NCBI GenBank assembly: GCA_005879065.1
Contig: VBLU01000006.1
Span: forward strand, 1-40,561
Length of the DNA stretch: 40,561 nt
DNA from: Methanobacteriota archaeon
GTDB lineage: Archaea; Thermoplasmatota; Thermoplasmata; RBG-16-68-12
Direction of reading: 5' to 3'
The position numbers and the translations under genes were made by a program. Below the pieces are notes generated by a model that was not told the DNA's origin, searched no databases, and saw nothing but the letters and a program-made list of their open reading frames with translations. This document shows, piece after piece, positions 16,282 to 23,474 of the stretch; positions within the stretch are counted from its first letter, which is position 1; every line of letters begins with the position of its first letter.

Positions 16282-16662
16282 ATGGCGGAACCCGTCGTTG
16301 GAAAATTCTTGATGAGCACCGTGCACGTATCGGACCATGACCAGGCGAGGAAGTTCTACTCGGAGACGTTGGGCTTCAAACTCGTCGACAAGAACGAAGG
16401 AATGAAGCTGTCCGTGTATGACGCGGGCGGAATCACGTTCGGGACGCACGTACCTTGGGAGGGCGACACGGGCCGTGGGATCGGAGGCGTGACCGGGTTG
16501 ATCTTCCAGACGGACGACATCGACCGGACGTTCGAGACCCTGAAGGAGCGGGGCGTTCGAATCGGAGAGGAGCCGTCGAAGCGAGACGCGTTGAACGTCT
16601 TCATGGGCACGTTCTACGATCCGGACGACAACGAATTCGTCGTGTGGCAGCCGATCGCGTGA
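16282..16662 (+). CDS. VOC (glyoxalase/bleomycin-resistance fold) protein
   Basis: A 126-residue, single-domain vicinal-oxygen-chelate protein with two beta-alpha-beta-beta-beta halves. The first half includes STVHVSDHDQARKFYSETLGF and the second GLIFQTDDIDRTFETLKERG, ending FYDPDDNEFVVW. The likely metal ligands are His (~15) in HVSD, one residue in the first-half strands, and the late Glu in DNEFVVW. Length fits glyoxalase-I-like or dioxygenase-like members; the substrate is not assignable. GGAGGAAGGAAG directly before the ATG is a clear ribosome-binding site, and a GGTTAAAGG box lies ~40 nt upstream. Confidence 0.88.
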   Translation: MAEPVVGKFLMSTVHVSDHDQARKFYSETLGFKLVDKNEGMKLSVYDAGGITFGTHVPWEGDTGRGIGGVTGLIFQTDDIDRTFETLKERGVRIGEEPSKRDALNVFMGTFYDPDDNEFVVWQPIA

Positions 16663-16722
16663 AGCACCGGCGAGGAGTCGACCTCGACATCGTGATCTAG
16701 CGCCAGCCTTCCCTTCCCGGAT

Positions 16723-16851
16723 TCAGCGAGCTCGCCGTGATCCGTCTGGGTTGTGAATCGGACACGGTTTCCCAGCCTTGCAAAAACGGCACTTCTCCGG
16801 CTTCGTCACGGGAAGAGGTTTGATCATCCGACCGTACTTGCGGGGCGGCAC
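16723..16851 (-). CDS. 42-residue zinc-finger-like protein
   Basis: A very short gene, easily missed, that encodes a basic protein with the metal-binding pattern C-x2-C-x5-C-x2-H (CRFC...PCPIH) in its centre. The GTG start at 16851 is preceded by AAGGAGAGG, a strong ribosome-binding site. The site sits directly after the stop of the class III aminotransferase, so the two are probably co-transcribed; an ATG at 16827 would give a 34-residue version. Small zinc ribbons like this bind nucleic acids or proteins in archaea. No specific family recognised. Confidence 0.6.
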   Translation of the reverse strand: MPPRKYGRMIKPLPVTKPEKCRFCKAGKPCPIHNPDGSRRAR

Positions 16852-16862
16852 GGCCTCTCCTT
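16852..16862 (-). promoter_or_regulatory. Ribosome-binding site that fixes the GTG start of the zinc-finger-like gene
   Basis: On the minus strand AAGGAGAGG lies a few bases before GTG 16851 and overlaps the end of the aminotransferase gene. Internal genes here need such a site because the first-gene leaderless mode is unavailable. Confidence 0.5.
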
Positions 16863-18226
16863 CAGATCGCTTCGACGATCGACATATCGGCCTGCTTCTC
16901 CTTCATCCCTTCCGCGACCTCCTCGAACGTATCGAGGTGCCGTGCGACATCGGCCTGCGTGTGAGCCACTGACGTCGTCCACTGCTCGTCCGCGCCCATG
17001 GCCATCGGGATCACACCACGATTCAGCATCGCCGTGTAGTAGCCCCACCACCGCCCCACGTCGACCTCCTCGAAGGACCGCCAATCCCGGACGATGCTGC
17101 GCGCGAAGTGGACGGTCCCGCTGATTCCACCGGCCTGGACCTTCATGGGGAGCCGGTGGTCGGCGATCACATCCGTGTAGCCCTTCGCGAGGTCGTTACC
17201 CATCCGTTGCGCGTGCCGCACGCCCGCGCGGGTCAGGATCTTCGTTAGCGTCACGAGCCCGGCGGAGATGCTGAGGGGATTCGCATTGAAGGTCCCGGCG
17301 TGCGAGATCTGACCCGGGATGACCTGGTCCAAAATCGACGCCTTGCCGCCGACGGCGGCCAAGGGGAAGCCGCCTCCGATCGCTTTGCCGAGTACCTTGA
17401 CGTCCGGCGTCACATGGAACGCCTCCTCCGCTCCCCCGTACCACTTGCCGCAGGTCTTCACCTCGTCGAAGATTAGGATCGCCCCGACCTCGTCGGCCAC
17501 GGCACGCACGCCTTCCAGGAAGCCGGGTTCCGGCTGGACGTAGCCCATATTCATCGGCACCGGCTCGAGGATGATCCCGGCTACGTCGTCGCGATGCAAG
17601 AGGGCGAGGGACTCCGTGGCATCGATGTCGTTGAAGGGAGCGACGATCGCGGTCTCGACGAGTTCCTTCAGCAGTCCCTTGGACGAAGGCACGACGTTCG
17701 GATGCTTCGGATCCCCGGACAGCTCCTTTCGCGGCTTGATCGAGACCATCAGGGAATCATGGGATCCATGGTAGCATCCCTCGAACTTGAGGATCCTCCG
17801 GCGGCCGGTCACCGCGCGGGCGAGACGGACCGCGAACAGCGTCGCGTCGAGACCCGTCATGGAGAACTTCAGGCGGTCCAAGTGGAACCGCCGGCACAGA
17901 TGATCCGCGAGCCGGCCCGCGTCGACGGATTCATATCCGAAGATCGTGCCGTTCGACACGCGCTCGCGCATCGCCTTCGCGAGGACGGGGTGGCTGTGCC
18001 CCGCGACGAGCGCTCCGAAGGCCATATTGAAGTCGACATACTGGTTCCCGTCGACGTCCCATAGTCGCGAGCCCCGCGCCTTGCGGACGTACATCGGATA
18101 CGGGTCGACGACGCGGTAGTTGCTGTTCACGCCGAACGGAATGTGCCGCTTCGCGGATTCCCACGCCCGCGCGGACTTCTTCGTCCGACGGCGATACGCC
18201 TGGAGTTCTTCCTCCCATGTTTGCAT
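16862..18226 (-). CDS. Class III aminotransferase, glutamate-1-semialdehyde aminomutase-like
   Basis: A 454-residue PLP enzyme. Visible features are the N-terminal VNSNYR, the domain entry GSRLWDVDGNQYVDF, the cofactor-binding CYHGSHDSLMV and the aspartate in IFDEVKTC. The Schiff-base lysine (~281) is in LGKAIGGGFPLAA, and HAGTFNANPLS follows. It resembles GSA aminomutase (HemL), but the first cofactor motif is TGLDATL rather than the usual SGTEA-like form and no haem genes are near. An aminotransferase for an amino-acid or polyamine substrate is therefore more likely. The promoter TTTATAG (18261-18267) puts transcription start ~12 nt before the ATG. Confidence 0.85.
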   Translation of the reverse strand: MQTWEEELQAYRRRTKKSARAWESAKRHIPFGVNSNYRVVDPYPMYVRKARGSRLWDVDGNQYVDFNMAFGALVAGHSHPVLAKAMRERVSNGTIFGYESVDAGRLADHLCRRFHLDRLKFSMTGLDATLFAVRLARAVTGRRRILKFEGCYHGSHDSLMVSIKPRKELSGDPKHPNVVPSSKGLLKELVETAIVAPFNDIDATESLALLHRDDVAGIILEPVPMNMGYVQPEPGFLEGVRAVADEVGAILIFDEVKTCGKWYGGAEEAFHVTPDVKVLGKAIGGGFPLAAVGGKASILDQVIPGQISHAGTFNANPLSISAGLVTLTKILTRAGVRHAQRMGNDLAKGYTDVIADHRLPMKVQAGGISGTVHFARSIVRDWRSFEEVDVGRWWGYYTAMLNRGVIPMAMGADEQWTTSVAHTQADVARHLDTFEEVAEGMKEKQADMSIVEAI

Positions 18227-18260
18227 GATATCTTAATGTGCGGGCTCGAACGCTTGCATA

Positions 18261-18267
18261 CTATAAA
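18261..18267 (-). promoter_or_regulatory. TATA box of the class III aminotransferase
   Basis: TTTATAG on the minus strand (CTATAAA on plus) is a near-consensus archaeal TATA box, ~38 nt before the ATG at 18226. Confidence 0.55.
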
Positions 18268-18379
18268 CGGTTCGTGGTCCAGTGATTTTGCAACGACAGG
18301 AACGCCAGTTGCCCATGTCCAAGGGTAACTTGCGACGACACGTCAGTGTTCGGAGGACAGCGCAGATGCTGTTCAACGA

Positions 18380-18517
18380 ATGGGCCGCATTCTCGAGTCC
18401 CATGGTCCTCGAATCCTAATCCAAAACGGTCAGGTCGTCGATGGAATGGGAGCGGCACCACGCCTTGCGAATGTCGGAATTCGGGGCGCGGTCATCGCCA
18501 GTTTGACGGGACTTGGG
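18380..18517 (+). pseudogene. N-terminal remnant of an N-acyl-D-amino-acid deacylase-like amidohydrolase
   Basis: Forty-six codons read as the start of a D-aminoacylase/dihydroorotase-type amidohydrolase: residues ILIQNGQVVDGMGAAP then ANVGIRGAVIASL. This is the first beta-sandwich strand pair of that family ('NGxVVDGTG...ADVGIRxGRIAAIG'). The catalytic barrel (HxH motif) is missing. The frame runs on without a stop into the flavin-binding protein gene, so the fragment sits where a deleted ~500-residue gene would have begun. I read it as decay, not a functional fusion. Confidence 0.6.
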
Positions 18518-18580
18518 CTACGCCGTGCGAACAAATCGCCGAAGTCCGGCACGTGGGCAAGCGCCTTATGGAGGAATCGG

Positions 18581-19198
18581 ATGAGTGTGGACATGACAGT
18601 CAAACGGACCCGCGAACGCATCTCTGAGCGGCGGATTCGGACGATCGTGCTCCGCGTCCTGGCCGAGACAAAACTCTGCTCGATCGCGACGGTCGCGAAG
18701 GGGAATCGGGCCCACATCAACACCGCGTTCTTCGCGTATTCGCCGAACCTCGAGCTGTACTTCCTGTCGGACCCCGGTTCACTCCACTGCCGGAACCTGC
18801 TGGCGAATCCCTCGATGGCCATGACGATCTTCGATTCCCATCAGAAGTGGGAGAACCCGGGGAGAGGAATCCAGCTCTTTGGCTCGGGCCAGCGGACCGG
18901 AGGTCGTCAAGCGGATCATGCCGAGTCGGTCTACGGCACGCGGTTCCCCGCCTTCGCTCGGTGGATGAAAGGAACGACGCCCACCGAACGCAGGCAGGGA
19001 GCCCTGTTGCGCTCTTACGCGCTATTCCGATTCCTGCCAAGCCGCGTCAAGATCCTCGATGAGGCGGACTTCGGCGGCGCGGTGTTCATCATCGCCTCGG
19101 TACGCAGAAACCCCAATCGGGATGGCCCATTTCGGATCGAACTCGTGTGGGAGGCGACTGAGCGGCTCGTCGCGAGCCGCGGCGATGGGCTCCGTTGA
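18581..19198 (+). CDS. Pyridoxamine-5'-phosphate-oxidase-fold flavin-binding protein
   Basis: About 205 residues from the ATG at 18581 (18593 is an alternative; a CTTATGG box at ~18565 favours the region). The N-terminal half has the split-barrel pattern of PPOX/FMN-binding proteins: TKLCSIATVAKGNRAHINTAFFAYSP, then LYFLSDPGSLHCRNLLANPSMAMTIFD, the phosphate- and flavin-contacting strands. The C-terminal half (~110-205) is less conserved. Members reduce or bind F420, FMN or haem; the substrate is not assignable. The open frame continues upstream through an amidohydrolase remnant, which I treat as a separate dead fragment. Confidence 0.75.
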   Translation: MSVDMTVKRTRERISERRIRTIVLRVLAETKLCSIATVAKGNRAHINTAFFAYSPNLELYFLSDPGSLHCRNLLANPSMAMTIFDSHQKWENPGRGIQLFGSGQRTGGRQADHAESVYGTRFPAFARWMKGTTPTERRQGALLRSYALFRFLPSRVKILDEADFGGAVFIIASVRRNPNRDGPFRIELVWEATERLVASRGDGLR

Positions 19199-19219
19199 GG
19201 ATTGCCCCAGGGAATGGAG

Positions 19220-19292
19220 TGGGCTCGACCGGATTCGAACCGGTGACCTTCGCCATGTCAAGGCGATGTCATAGCCACTAGACCACGAGCCC
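19220..19292 (-). tRNA. tRNA-Val (anticodon GAC)
   Basis: A full cloverleaf on the minus strand: acceptor GGGCTCG/CGAGCCC, anticodon stem TCGCC/GGCGA with loop TTGACAT (anticodon GAC, reading GUC and GUU), variable loop AGGTC, and T arm ACCGG/CCGGT with TTCGAAT. Discriminator A at 19220. No CCA is encoded and no intron is visible. A TATA-like CTTAAA (19320-19325) lies ~30 nt upstream. Confidence 0.95.
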
Positions 19293-19319
19293 AGCGACCG
19301 CGCCTAACCTCCGACGCGG

Positions 19320-19325
19320 TTTAAG
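19320..19325 (-). promoter_or_regulatory. TATA-like box of tRNA-Val
   Basis: CTTAAA on the minus strand about 30 nt before the tRNA 5' end, with GC-rich flanks. Confidence 0.45.
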
Positions 19326-19409
19326 CCTTTCTTCCGGGCCCGTCCATCGGTGATCGGAAGGGTCGACATCAGGGGGCCCTGGCGCGGGCCATCGCCAGAC
19401 GTGCGTTCG

Positions 19410-19931
19410 TCACTTCGTCAGCGAGGCCACAATGGCGTGGCAGAAGGCGGGGAGGTCGTCCGGGAAACGGGACGTGATCAAGTTCCCGTCCACGACGCAG
19501 TCCTTGTCCACCCAATCCGCTCCGGCATTGATGCAATCGTCCCGCACGCTCGCATAAGACGTCATCTGGCGGCCTTTCACGATGCCCGCACTAATCGGCA
19601 CCCAGGCCGCGTGACAGATCGATGCGACGATCTTGCGGGCGTCGTTCATCGATCGGACGAACGCCAGGATCTCCTTGTGCTGACGCATCCGGTCCGGGCC
19701 CGCGACGCCTCCAGGGATCACGACGGCATCGAAATCTTTCGACTTTAGGTCGGCCGCCTTCATGTCGACCTCGCATGGATAGGAGTGTTTCGAACTGTAA
19801 ATGCGCTTCTCGTGTCCTGCGAGGACAACCTCGGCCCCAGCCTCGATCAAACGGTAATACGGGACCCATAGTTCGAGGTCTTCGTGGCCGTCTTCCGCGA
19901 GCACAACAATCTTTCTCCCTTCGAGCGTCAT
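19410..19931 (-). CDS. DJ-1/PfpI family protein (glutamine-amidotransferase-like fold)
   Basis: A 173-residue protein with the PfpI architecture: start KIVVLAEDGHEDLELWVPYYRL (conserved acid Glu), FDAVVIPGG, and the nucleophile elbow SICHAAW with the reactive Cys and following His. It closes with CVVDGNLITSRFPDDLPAF. Family members are intracellular peptidases, methylglyoxal/glyoxal-damage deglycases or glyoxalase III. The ATG at 19931 is preferred over a start at 19991 because the family begins only a few residues before the first strand. The gene follows tRNA-Val on the same strand's upstream side with no clear operon partner. Confidence 0.9.
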   Translation of the reverse strand: MTLEGRKIVVLAEDGHEDLELWVPYYRLIEAGAEVVLAGHEKRIYSSKHSYPCEVDMKAADLKSKDFDAVVIPGGVAGPDRMRQHKEILAFVRSMNDARKIVASICHAAWVPISAGIVKGRQMTSYASVRDDCINAGADWVDKDCVVDGNLITSRFPDDLPAFCHAIVASLTK

Positions 19932-20011
19932 GAAAGCGGCAAGGCGGTCCCCGGAGAAATGCCTTGCGTTGAGCGCGGCGTATTGGTCCATCGGACCGGC
20001 TCAGTCCGACA

Positions 20012-20174
20012 AAGCATGTGGAGACCCTCGCGGACCTTCAAATTGGCCGCCTGCTCTGCCACCGTTACGTCGACATCGATGATCGAGGTCCGTAGCCTGA
20101 TGAACCGGATGCGATCGGCGGGCTCGCGATCCGCGAAAACATTCCACCCAGGCCAAGGAATCAGAGGTCTTCAT
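20012..20174 (-). pseudogene. Broken PIN-domain (VapC-like) toxin gene
   Basis: The ATG (20172-20174) overlaps the stop of the upstream RHH gene, as in vapBC operons, and reads MKTSDSLAWVECFRGSRA. That is the start of a PIN nuclease with its first catalytic Asp. The match then jumps to another frame, which encodes the later part of the fold (DRIRFIRLRTSIIDVDVTVAE, then a short helix ending EGLHM), and the rest degrades. The central ~40-50 residues and the C-terminus with the other catalytic acids are missing. I infer an internal deletion plus frameshift that killed the toxin. Confidence 0.65.
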
Positions 20175-20364
20175 GGGTCTCGCGTTCGTCTCGCAAGCCC
20201 TTCTGTGTCAGCCAAGGATCCGCCCCGAACCGTGTCTTTTTCGAACGGAACAGGCTCCTCGCCAGGATCTCATTAATCGCGTCCGAGAGGCCTCGAGGCC
20301 CCACCTTCCTTAGGAGGTGGTCCTTCACATCCTCCCGCAAGAGGACCGTCGTCCGTGACGGCAT
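20161..20364 (-). CDS. VapB-like ribbon-helix-helix antitoxin (orphaned)
   Basis: A 67-residue protein. Residues 4-8 (RTTVLL) are the DNA-binding strand and residues ~9-40 the helices, with GLSDAINEILARSLF as the second. The C-terminal ~25 residues (RFGADPWLTQKG...) are the toxin-binding tail typical of archaeal VapB proteins paired with PIN toxins. The toxin gene that follows, overlapping by 14 bp, is broken, so this is probably an orphan antitoxin kept as a regulator or not yet lost. Direct repeats over its promoter suggest autoregulation. ATG at 20364 is consistent with a leaderless mRNA. Confidence 0.75.
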   Translation of the reverse strand: MPSRTTVLLREDVKDHLLRKVGPRGLSDAINEILARSLFRSKKTRFGADPWLTQKGLRDERETHEDL

Positions 20365-20370
20365 GACGCG

Positions 20371-20389
20371 TACGTATACGCCTACGTAT
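20371..20389. promoter_or_regulatory. Candidate RHH operator: two TACGTAT repeats 12 bp apart
   Basis: TACGTAT at 20371-20377 and again at 20383-20389, one helical turn apart and each centred on the palindrome TACGTA. They overlap the presumed TATA box (AAATACG, minus strand) and start of the antitoxin gene. Such spacing is usual for cooperative binding by RHH dimers. Confidence 0.5.
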
Positions 20390-20505
20390 TTCTGACTTTG
20401 CGACCCACGAGGGAGAATGAGAATCGAATGCTGGGGGGAACGAGCCGACCGCAAGCGATATGCCCGGTGAAGTCCTCGCACACCCGGAATCCGAGGTCGC
20501 CATCC

Positions 20506-21609
20506 ATGTCGTCGAAGGACAACTTCGAGTTCGCCCACGAACACCGCCGGGAGGTTGCCTGGATGTCGCAGAACACGAACACGCTCCCTGTGCATCCCGC
20601 CATCCTCGAGGCGATCCGGCGGAGCATCGAGGAGCGAGAGTTCAATCTCTATCCGCCAAAAGCCGGAGTGCCCGGCTTGGTCGAGGCGATCCTCGAGGAT
20701 CTCGGTCTCGAAGGCTTCGACGTGCTCCTCACGAACGGCGGGATCGAAGGGGAATACATCGCGACCCGGTCGCTCCTCGGGCCCGGGAACGAGGTCCTCT
20801 CCACCGATCCGTCCTTCCTCCCGATTCATGACCAAGTCGCCATGTCAAGGGCCAAGCCCGTCGAGGTCGACATCTATCGGAAGCCGTACGTCCTGACGCC
20901 GGAATTGGCGAACGCCTCGATCACCCCGGCCACGAAGATGCTCCTCCTGATCGATCCGAACAATCCTCTCGGTTCCGGTTGCACCCGCGATCAGGTTCGC
21001 GGCCTCTCCGATATCGCGCGCGACCATGACCTCTGGCTCCTCAACGACGTCACCTACCGGGACTTCAATAAGGGCCATGTCCTCGCGTCCTCCTTCTATC
21101 CCGAACATACCTTGACATCGTACTCGTTCAGCAAGGGTCCCGGTCTCGCGGGAATGCGCATCGGAGCGTTGGTGGCGCCTCCCGGTGGGACCGTGATGAA
21201 GGCCCTCCGGCAATTTGACACGAACGTCCTCGGCGTGAACGTGCTCGCCCAGCGAGCCGCCCTCGCGGCGCTCCAGACGAAGAAGAAGTGGCTCCGGGAG
21301 GTCCGAGCTGCGTGCGAACGGAATCAGGCGACGATCCGTCGCGCTGTCGAGAAGGTGGATGGTGCTTCGTTGCCGGTCTATCCATCGAACGCGAACATGT
21401 TCGTGGTCGACCTGTCCGAGACCGGCGTCAGTCCCGACACGGTCGAGGAACGTCTGTTGTTCGATCACCTCGTGCATACTCGCGCTGGATCCTACTTGTC
21501 GAGGAGACACGGAGGCAAATTCCTCCGGGTATCCTTCACCGTCCCGGAATCCGACGCGAAACGGTTCGCGGAGGCATTCCCGGCGGTCATGGAGACGCTC
21601 AAGAAATGA
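20506..21609 (+). CDS. Class I/II PLP aminotransferase
   Basis: A 367-residue enzyme of fold type I. Visible are NTNTLPVHPAILEAI (family N-terminus), FNLYPPKAG, TNGGIEGEY for cofactor phosphate binding, DPNNPLG, the cofactor aspartate in LLNDVTYRDF, and the Schiff-base lysine (~210) in SYSFSKGPGLAGMRIG. The late arginine in FLRVSFTVPE binds the substrate carboxylate. It is closest in pattern to the histidinol-phosphate/aspartate aminotransferase subgroup; substrate unknown. The upstream frame is open to 20398, but conservation begins near the ATG at 20506. It shares a strand with the downstream aldehyde dehydrogenase. Confidence 0.87.
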   Translation: MSSKDNFEFAHEHRREVAWMSQNTNTLPVHPAILEAIRRSIEEREFNLYPPKAGVPGLVEAILEDLGLEGFDVLLTNGGIEGEYIATRSLLGPGNEVLSTDPSFLPIHDQVAMSRAKPVEVDIYRKPYVLTPELANASITPATKMLLLIDPNNPLGSGCTRDQVRGLSDIARDHDLWLLNDVTYRDFNKGHVLASSFYPEHTLTSYSFSKGPGLAGMRIGALVAPPGGTVMKALRQFDTNVLGVNVLAQRAALAALQTKKKWLREVRAACERNQATIRRAVEKVDGASLPVYPSNANMFVVDLSETGVSPDTVEERLLFDHLVHTRAGSYLSRRHGGKFLRVSFTVPESDAKRFAEAFPAVMETLKK

Positions 21610-21623
21610 GCCCAACAGGCTCA
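21607..21623 (+). terminator. Small hairpin overlapping the aminotransferase stop codon
   Basis: A 6-bp stem, TGAGCC (21607-21612) with GGCTCA (21618-21623), and loop CAACA. It begins with the TGA itself. No T tract follows, so it may be a weak terminator, an mRNA 3' end or chance. Confidence 0.3.
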
Positions 21624-21636
21624 TAGGACCGGACGC

Positions 21637-21864
21637 ATGTCCCGGATCGGGACCATGGGATTCCTTCAAGACGTTGCAGGCCGGGTCGAAGAGGTCGCCG
21701 CAGCCGGCGGTAAGTTCGCAGACGCGTTCGTGCGGACCGCGGGCGCCACGGTCGCGGGGGCGCTCGTCTTCGTGGAGCGCGAAATCGAGTACGCCCAAAA
21801 GGCCGCGAAGCGACCGAAGAAGGGAAGGCCCGGAGACAGAGAAGGCACCCGCAAGCAAGAGTGA
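21637..21864 (+). CDS. Small helical protein, unknown function
   Basis: A 75-residue protein. A moderately hydrophobic alanine/valine-rich helix region (~8-45, with GGKFADAFVRTAGATVAGALVFVE) is followed by a strongly basic tail (KAAKRPKKGRPGDREG). It could be a peripheral membrane or nucleic-acid-binding peptide. Codon use resembles that of the neighbours. It sits 27 bp after the aminotransferase and 79 bp before the aldehyde dehydrogenase, so it may be co-transcribed. An ATG at 21655 is an alternative start. No family recognised. Confidence 0.55.
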   Translation: MSRIGTMGFLQDVAGRVEEVAAAGGKFADAFVRTAGATVAGALVFVEREIEYAQKAAKRPKKGRPGDREGTRKQE

Positions 21865-21943
21865 CCGGACTCCTTCCGAGTCCTCGCTCGCCTCGCTCGA
21901 AAGCTACTTAGCGCTCGCCCGCGCTAGCGGGACCGTATCGGGA

Positions 21944-23458
21944 GTGAATCGGGTGGGGAAGTCCGAGTATCTCAACTTCGTGAACGGCGAATGGGTGTCG
22001 TCGCATACGGAAGACACGTACGCGGTGATCAACCCCGCGACCGGTGGCACGATCGCCGCCGTCCCGCAATCGGACCTGCAGGATACGCGGGCGGCCATCG
22101 ACGCGGCCCGAGCGGCCTTCGACCAAGGCAAGTGGCCTCGCATGACTCCGGGGGACCGCGCCGCAGCCCTGTTCAAACTCGCGAACCTCATCGAGGCAGA
22201 CATGGACCGCCTCGCTCCGCTCGAATCGCAGAACCAGGGGAAGACGATCAAACAGGCCCGGGACGGCGACCTGCCGTTCAGCGTGGACAACCTGCGGTTC
22301 ATGGCGGGCGCCTCCCGCACGTTGACAGGGCAGGCGTCGATGGAATACGCGTACGGCGCGACGAGCGTGATCCGGCGGGAGCCGATCGGTGTGATCGGCC
22401 AGATCACCCCGTGGAACTACCCATTCATGATGGCGATCTGGAAGCTCGCGCCCGCGCTCGCCGCCGGAAACACGGCGGTCCTGAAGCCCGCGTCTCTGAC
22501 GCCGCTCACGACGCTCGAGCTCGGGAAGCTGATCGAGGCGGCCGGGATTCCCGCCGGCACGGTGAACCTGATCACGGGGCCCGGGGCCGTCGTCGGGAAC
22601 GAACTCGCATCGAGCGACAAGGTCGACATGGTCTCCCTGACCGGTGACACCGCGACGGGGAGGGAGATCATGAAGGCGGCGACCTCGAACGTGAAGAAGC
22701 TCCACCTGGAGCTGGGCGGCAAGGCCCCCTTCGTCGTCTTCGAGGACGCGAACATTCCCGCCGCGGCGGAAGGAGCCGTCGCGGCCTCCATGGTGAACGG
22801 TGGCCAGGATTGCACGCAGGCCGCGCGTTTCATCGTCCAGGACAAGGTCTACAAGAAGTTCCAGGACAAGTTCGTCGAGCGGCTCAAGACGGTCCGCATG
22901 GGCGACCCGCTCCAACGATCGACGGACCTCGGGCCGCTCGTCTCGTCGAAGCAGCGGGAGAAGGTCGAGGACTACGTCGAAATCGGCTCGGACGAAGGAG
23001 CGAAGCTCGCGCTCGGCGGCCAGCGGCCGAAGGGCAAGGCCTTCGAGAAGGGATGGTACTACGAACCGACCGCGTTCGTCGACACGGATCCCTCCATGCG
23101 AATCGCCCGAGAGGAGGTCTTCGGACCCGTCGTGAACGTCCAGAAGTTCTCGGACGAGGCGGAGGCGATCGAGGCGGCGAACGACGTCGTCTACGGCCTC
23201 TATTCCTCCGTCTGGACGAAGGACGTGCAGCGTGCGCATCGCGTCGCGAACGCGCTTCGATTTGGCGCGGTCGAGATCAACGAGCATCTCCCGATCGTGA
23301 GCGAGATGCCGCACGGCGGATTCAAGCAGAGCGGGTTCGGCAAAGACCTTTCCGTCTACAGCCTGGAAGAGTACACGCAGATCAAGCATGTGTTCATCGA
23401 CCTGACGGATGCCGTGCGCAAGCCGTGGCATTACATCACGTTCGGCGATCCGACGTGA
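21944..23458 (+). CDS. Gamma-aminobutyraldehyde dehydrogenase-like ALDH
   Basis: A 504-residue NAD(P)+-dependent aldehyde dehydrogenase. The nucleophile Cys ~290 lies in NGGQDCTQAARF; this G-Q-D-C-T context is characteristic of aminobutyraldehyde dehydrogenases (PatD/YdcW). The general base Glu ~256 is in LELGGKAP, cofactor binding shows ITPWNYPFMMAIWK, and the C-terminus has EMPHGGFKQSGFGKD. Expected role: oxidation of 4-aminobutyraldehyde or a similar omega-amino aldehyde in polyamine or lysine breakdown. The long open frame upstream is chance; the GTG at 21944 matches family length and follows a CTACTTAG box. Confidence 0.9.
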   Translation: MNRVGKSEYLNFVNGEWVSSHTEDTYAVINPATGGTIAAVPQSDLQDTRAAIDAARAAFDQGKWPRMTPGDRAAALFKLANLIEADMDRLAPLESQNQGKTIKQARDGDLPFSVDNLRFMAGASRTLTGQASMEYAYGATSVIRREPIGVIGQITPWNYPFMMAIWKLAPALAAGNTAVLKPASLTPLTTLELGKLIEAAGIPAGTVNLITGPGAVVGNELASSDKVDMVSLTGDTATGREIMKAATSNVKKLHLELGGKAPFVVFEDANIPAAAEGAVAASMVNGGQDCTQAARFIVQDKVYKKFQDKFVERLKTVRMGDPLQRSTDLGPLVSSKQREKVEDYVEIGSDEGAKLALGGQRPKGKAFEKGWYYEPTAFVDTDPSMRIAREEVFGPVVNVQKFSDEAEAIEAANDVVYGLYSSVWTKDVQRAHRVANALRFGAVEINEHLPIVSEMPHGGFKQSGFGKDLSVYSLEEYTQIKHVFIDLTDAVRKPWHYITFGDPT

Positions 23459-23474
23459 GGTTCGGTCGGAACGT

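Noticed and set aside
16862..18226. hemL (glutamate-1-semialdehyde aminomutase in haem synthesis)
   Set aside because: The first cofactor motif differs and no haem genes lie nearby. Kept as a GSAM-like class III aminotransferase.
18581..19198. Pyridoxamine 5'-phosphate oxidase (PdxH) as a specific name
   Set aside because: Only the general split-barrel flavin-binding pattern is visible; PdxH-specific substrate residues cannot be recognised.
21359..23458. 699-codon reading of the second aldehyde dehydrogenase
   Set aside because: The first ~195 codons overlap the class I aminotransferase and the small gene in other frames. Family length fits a start at 21944.
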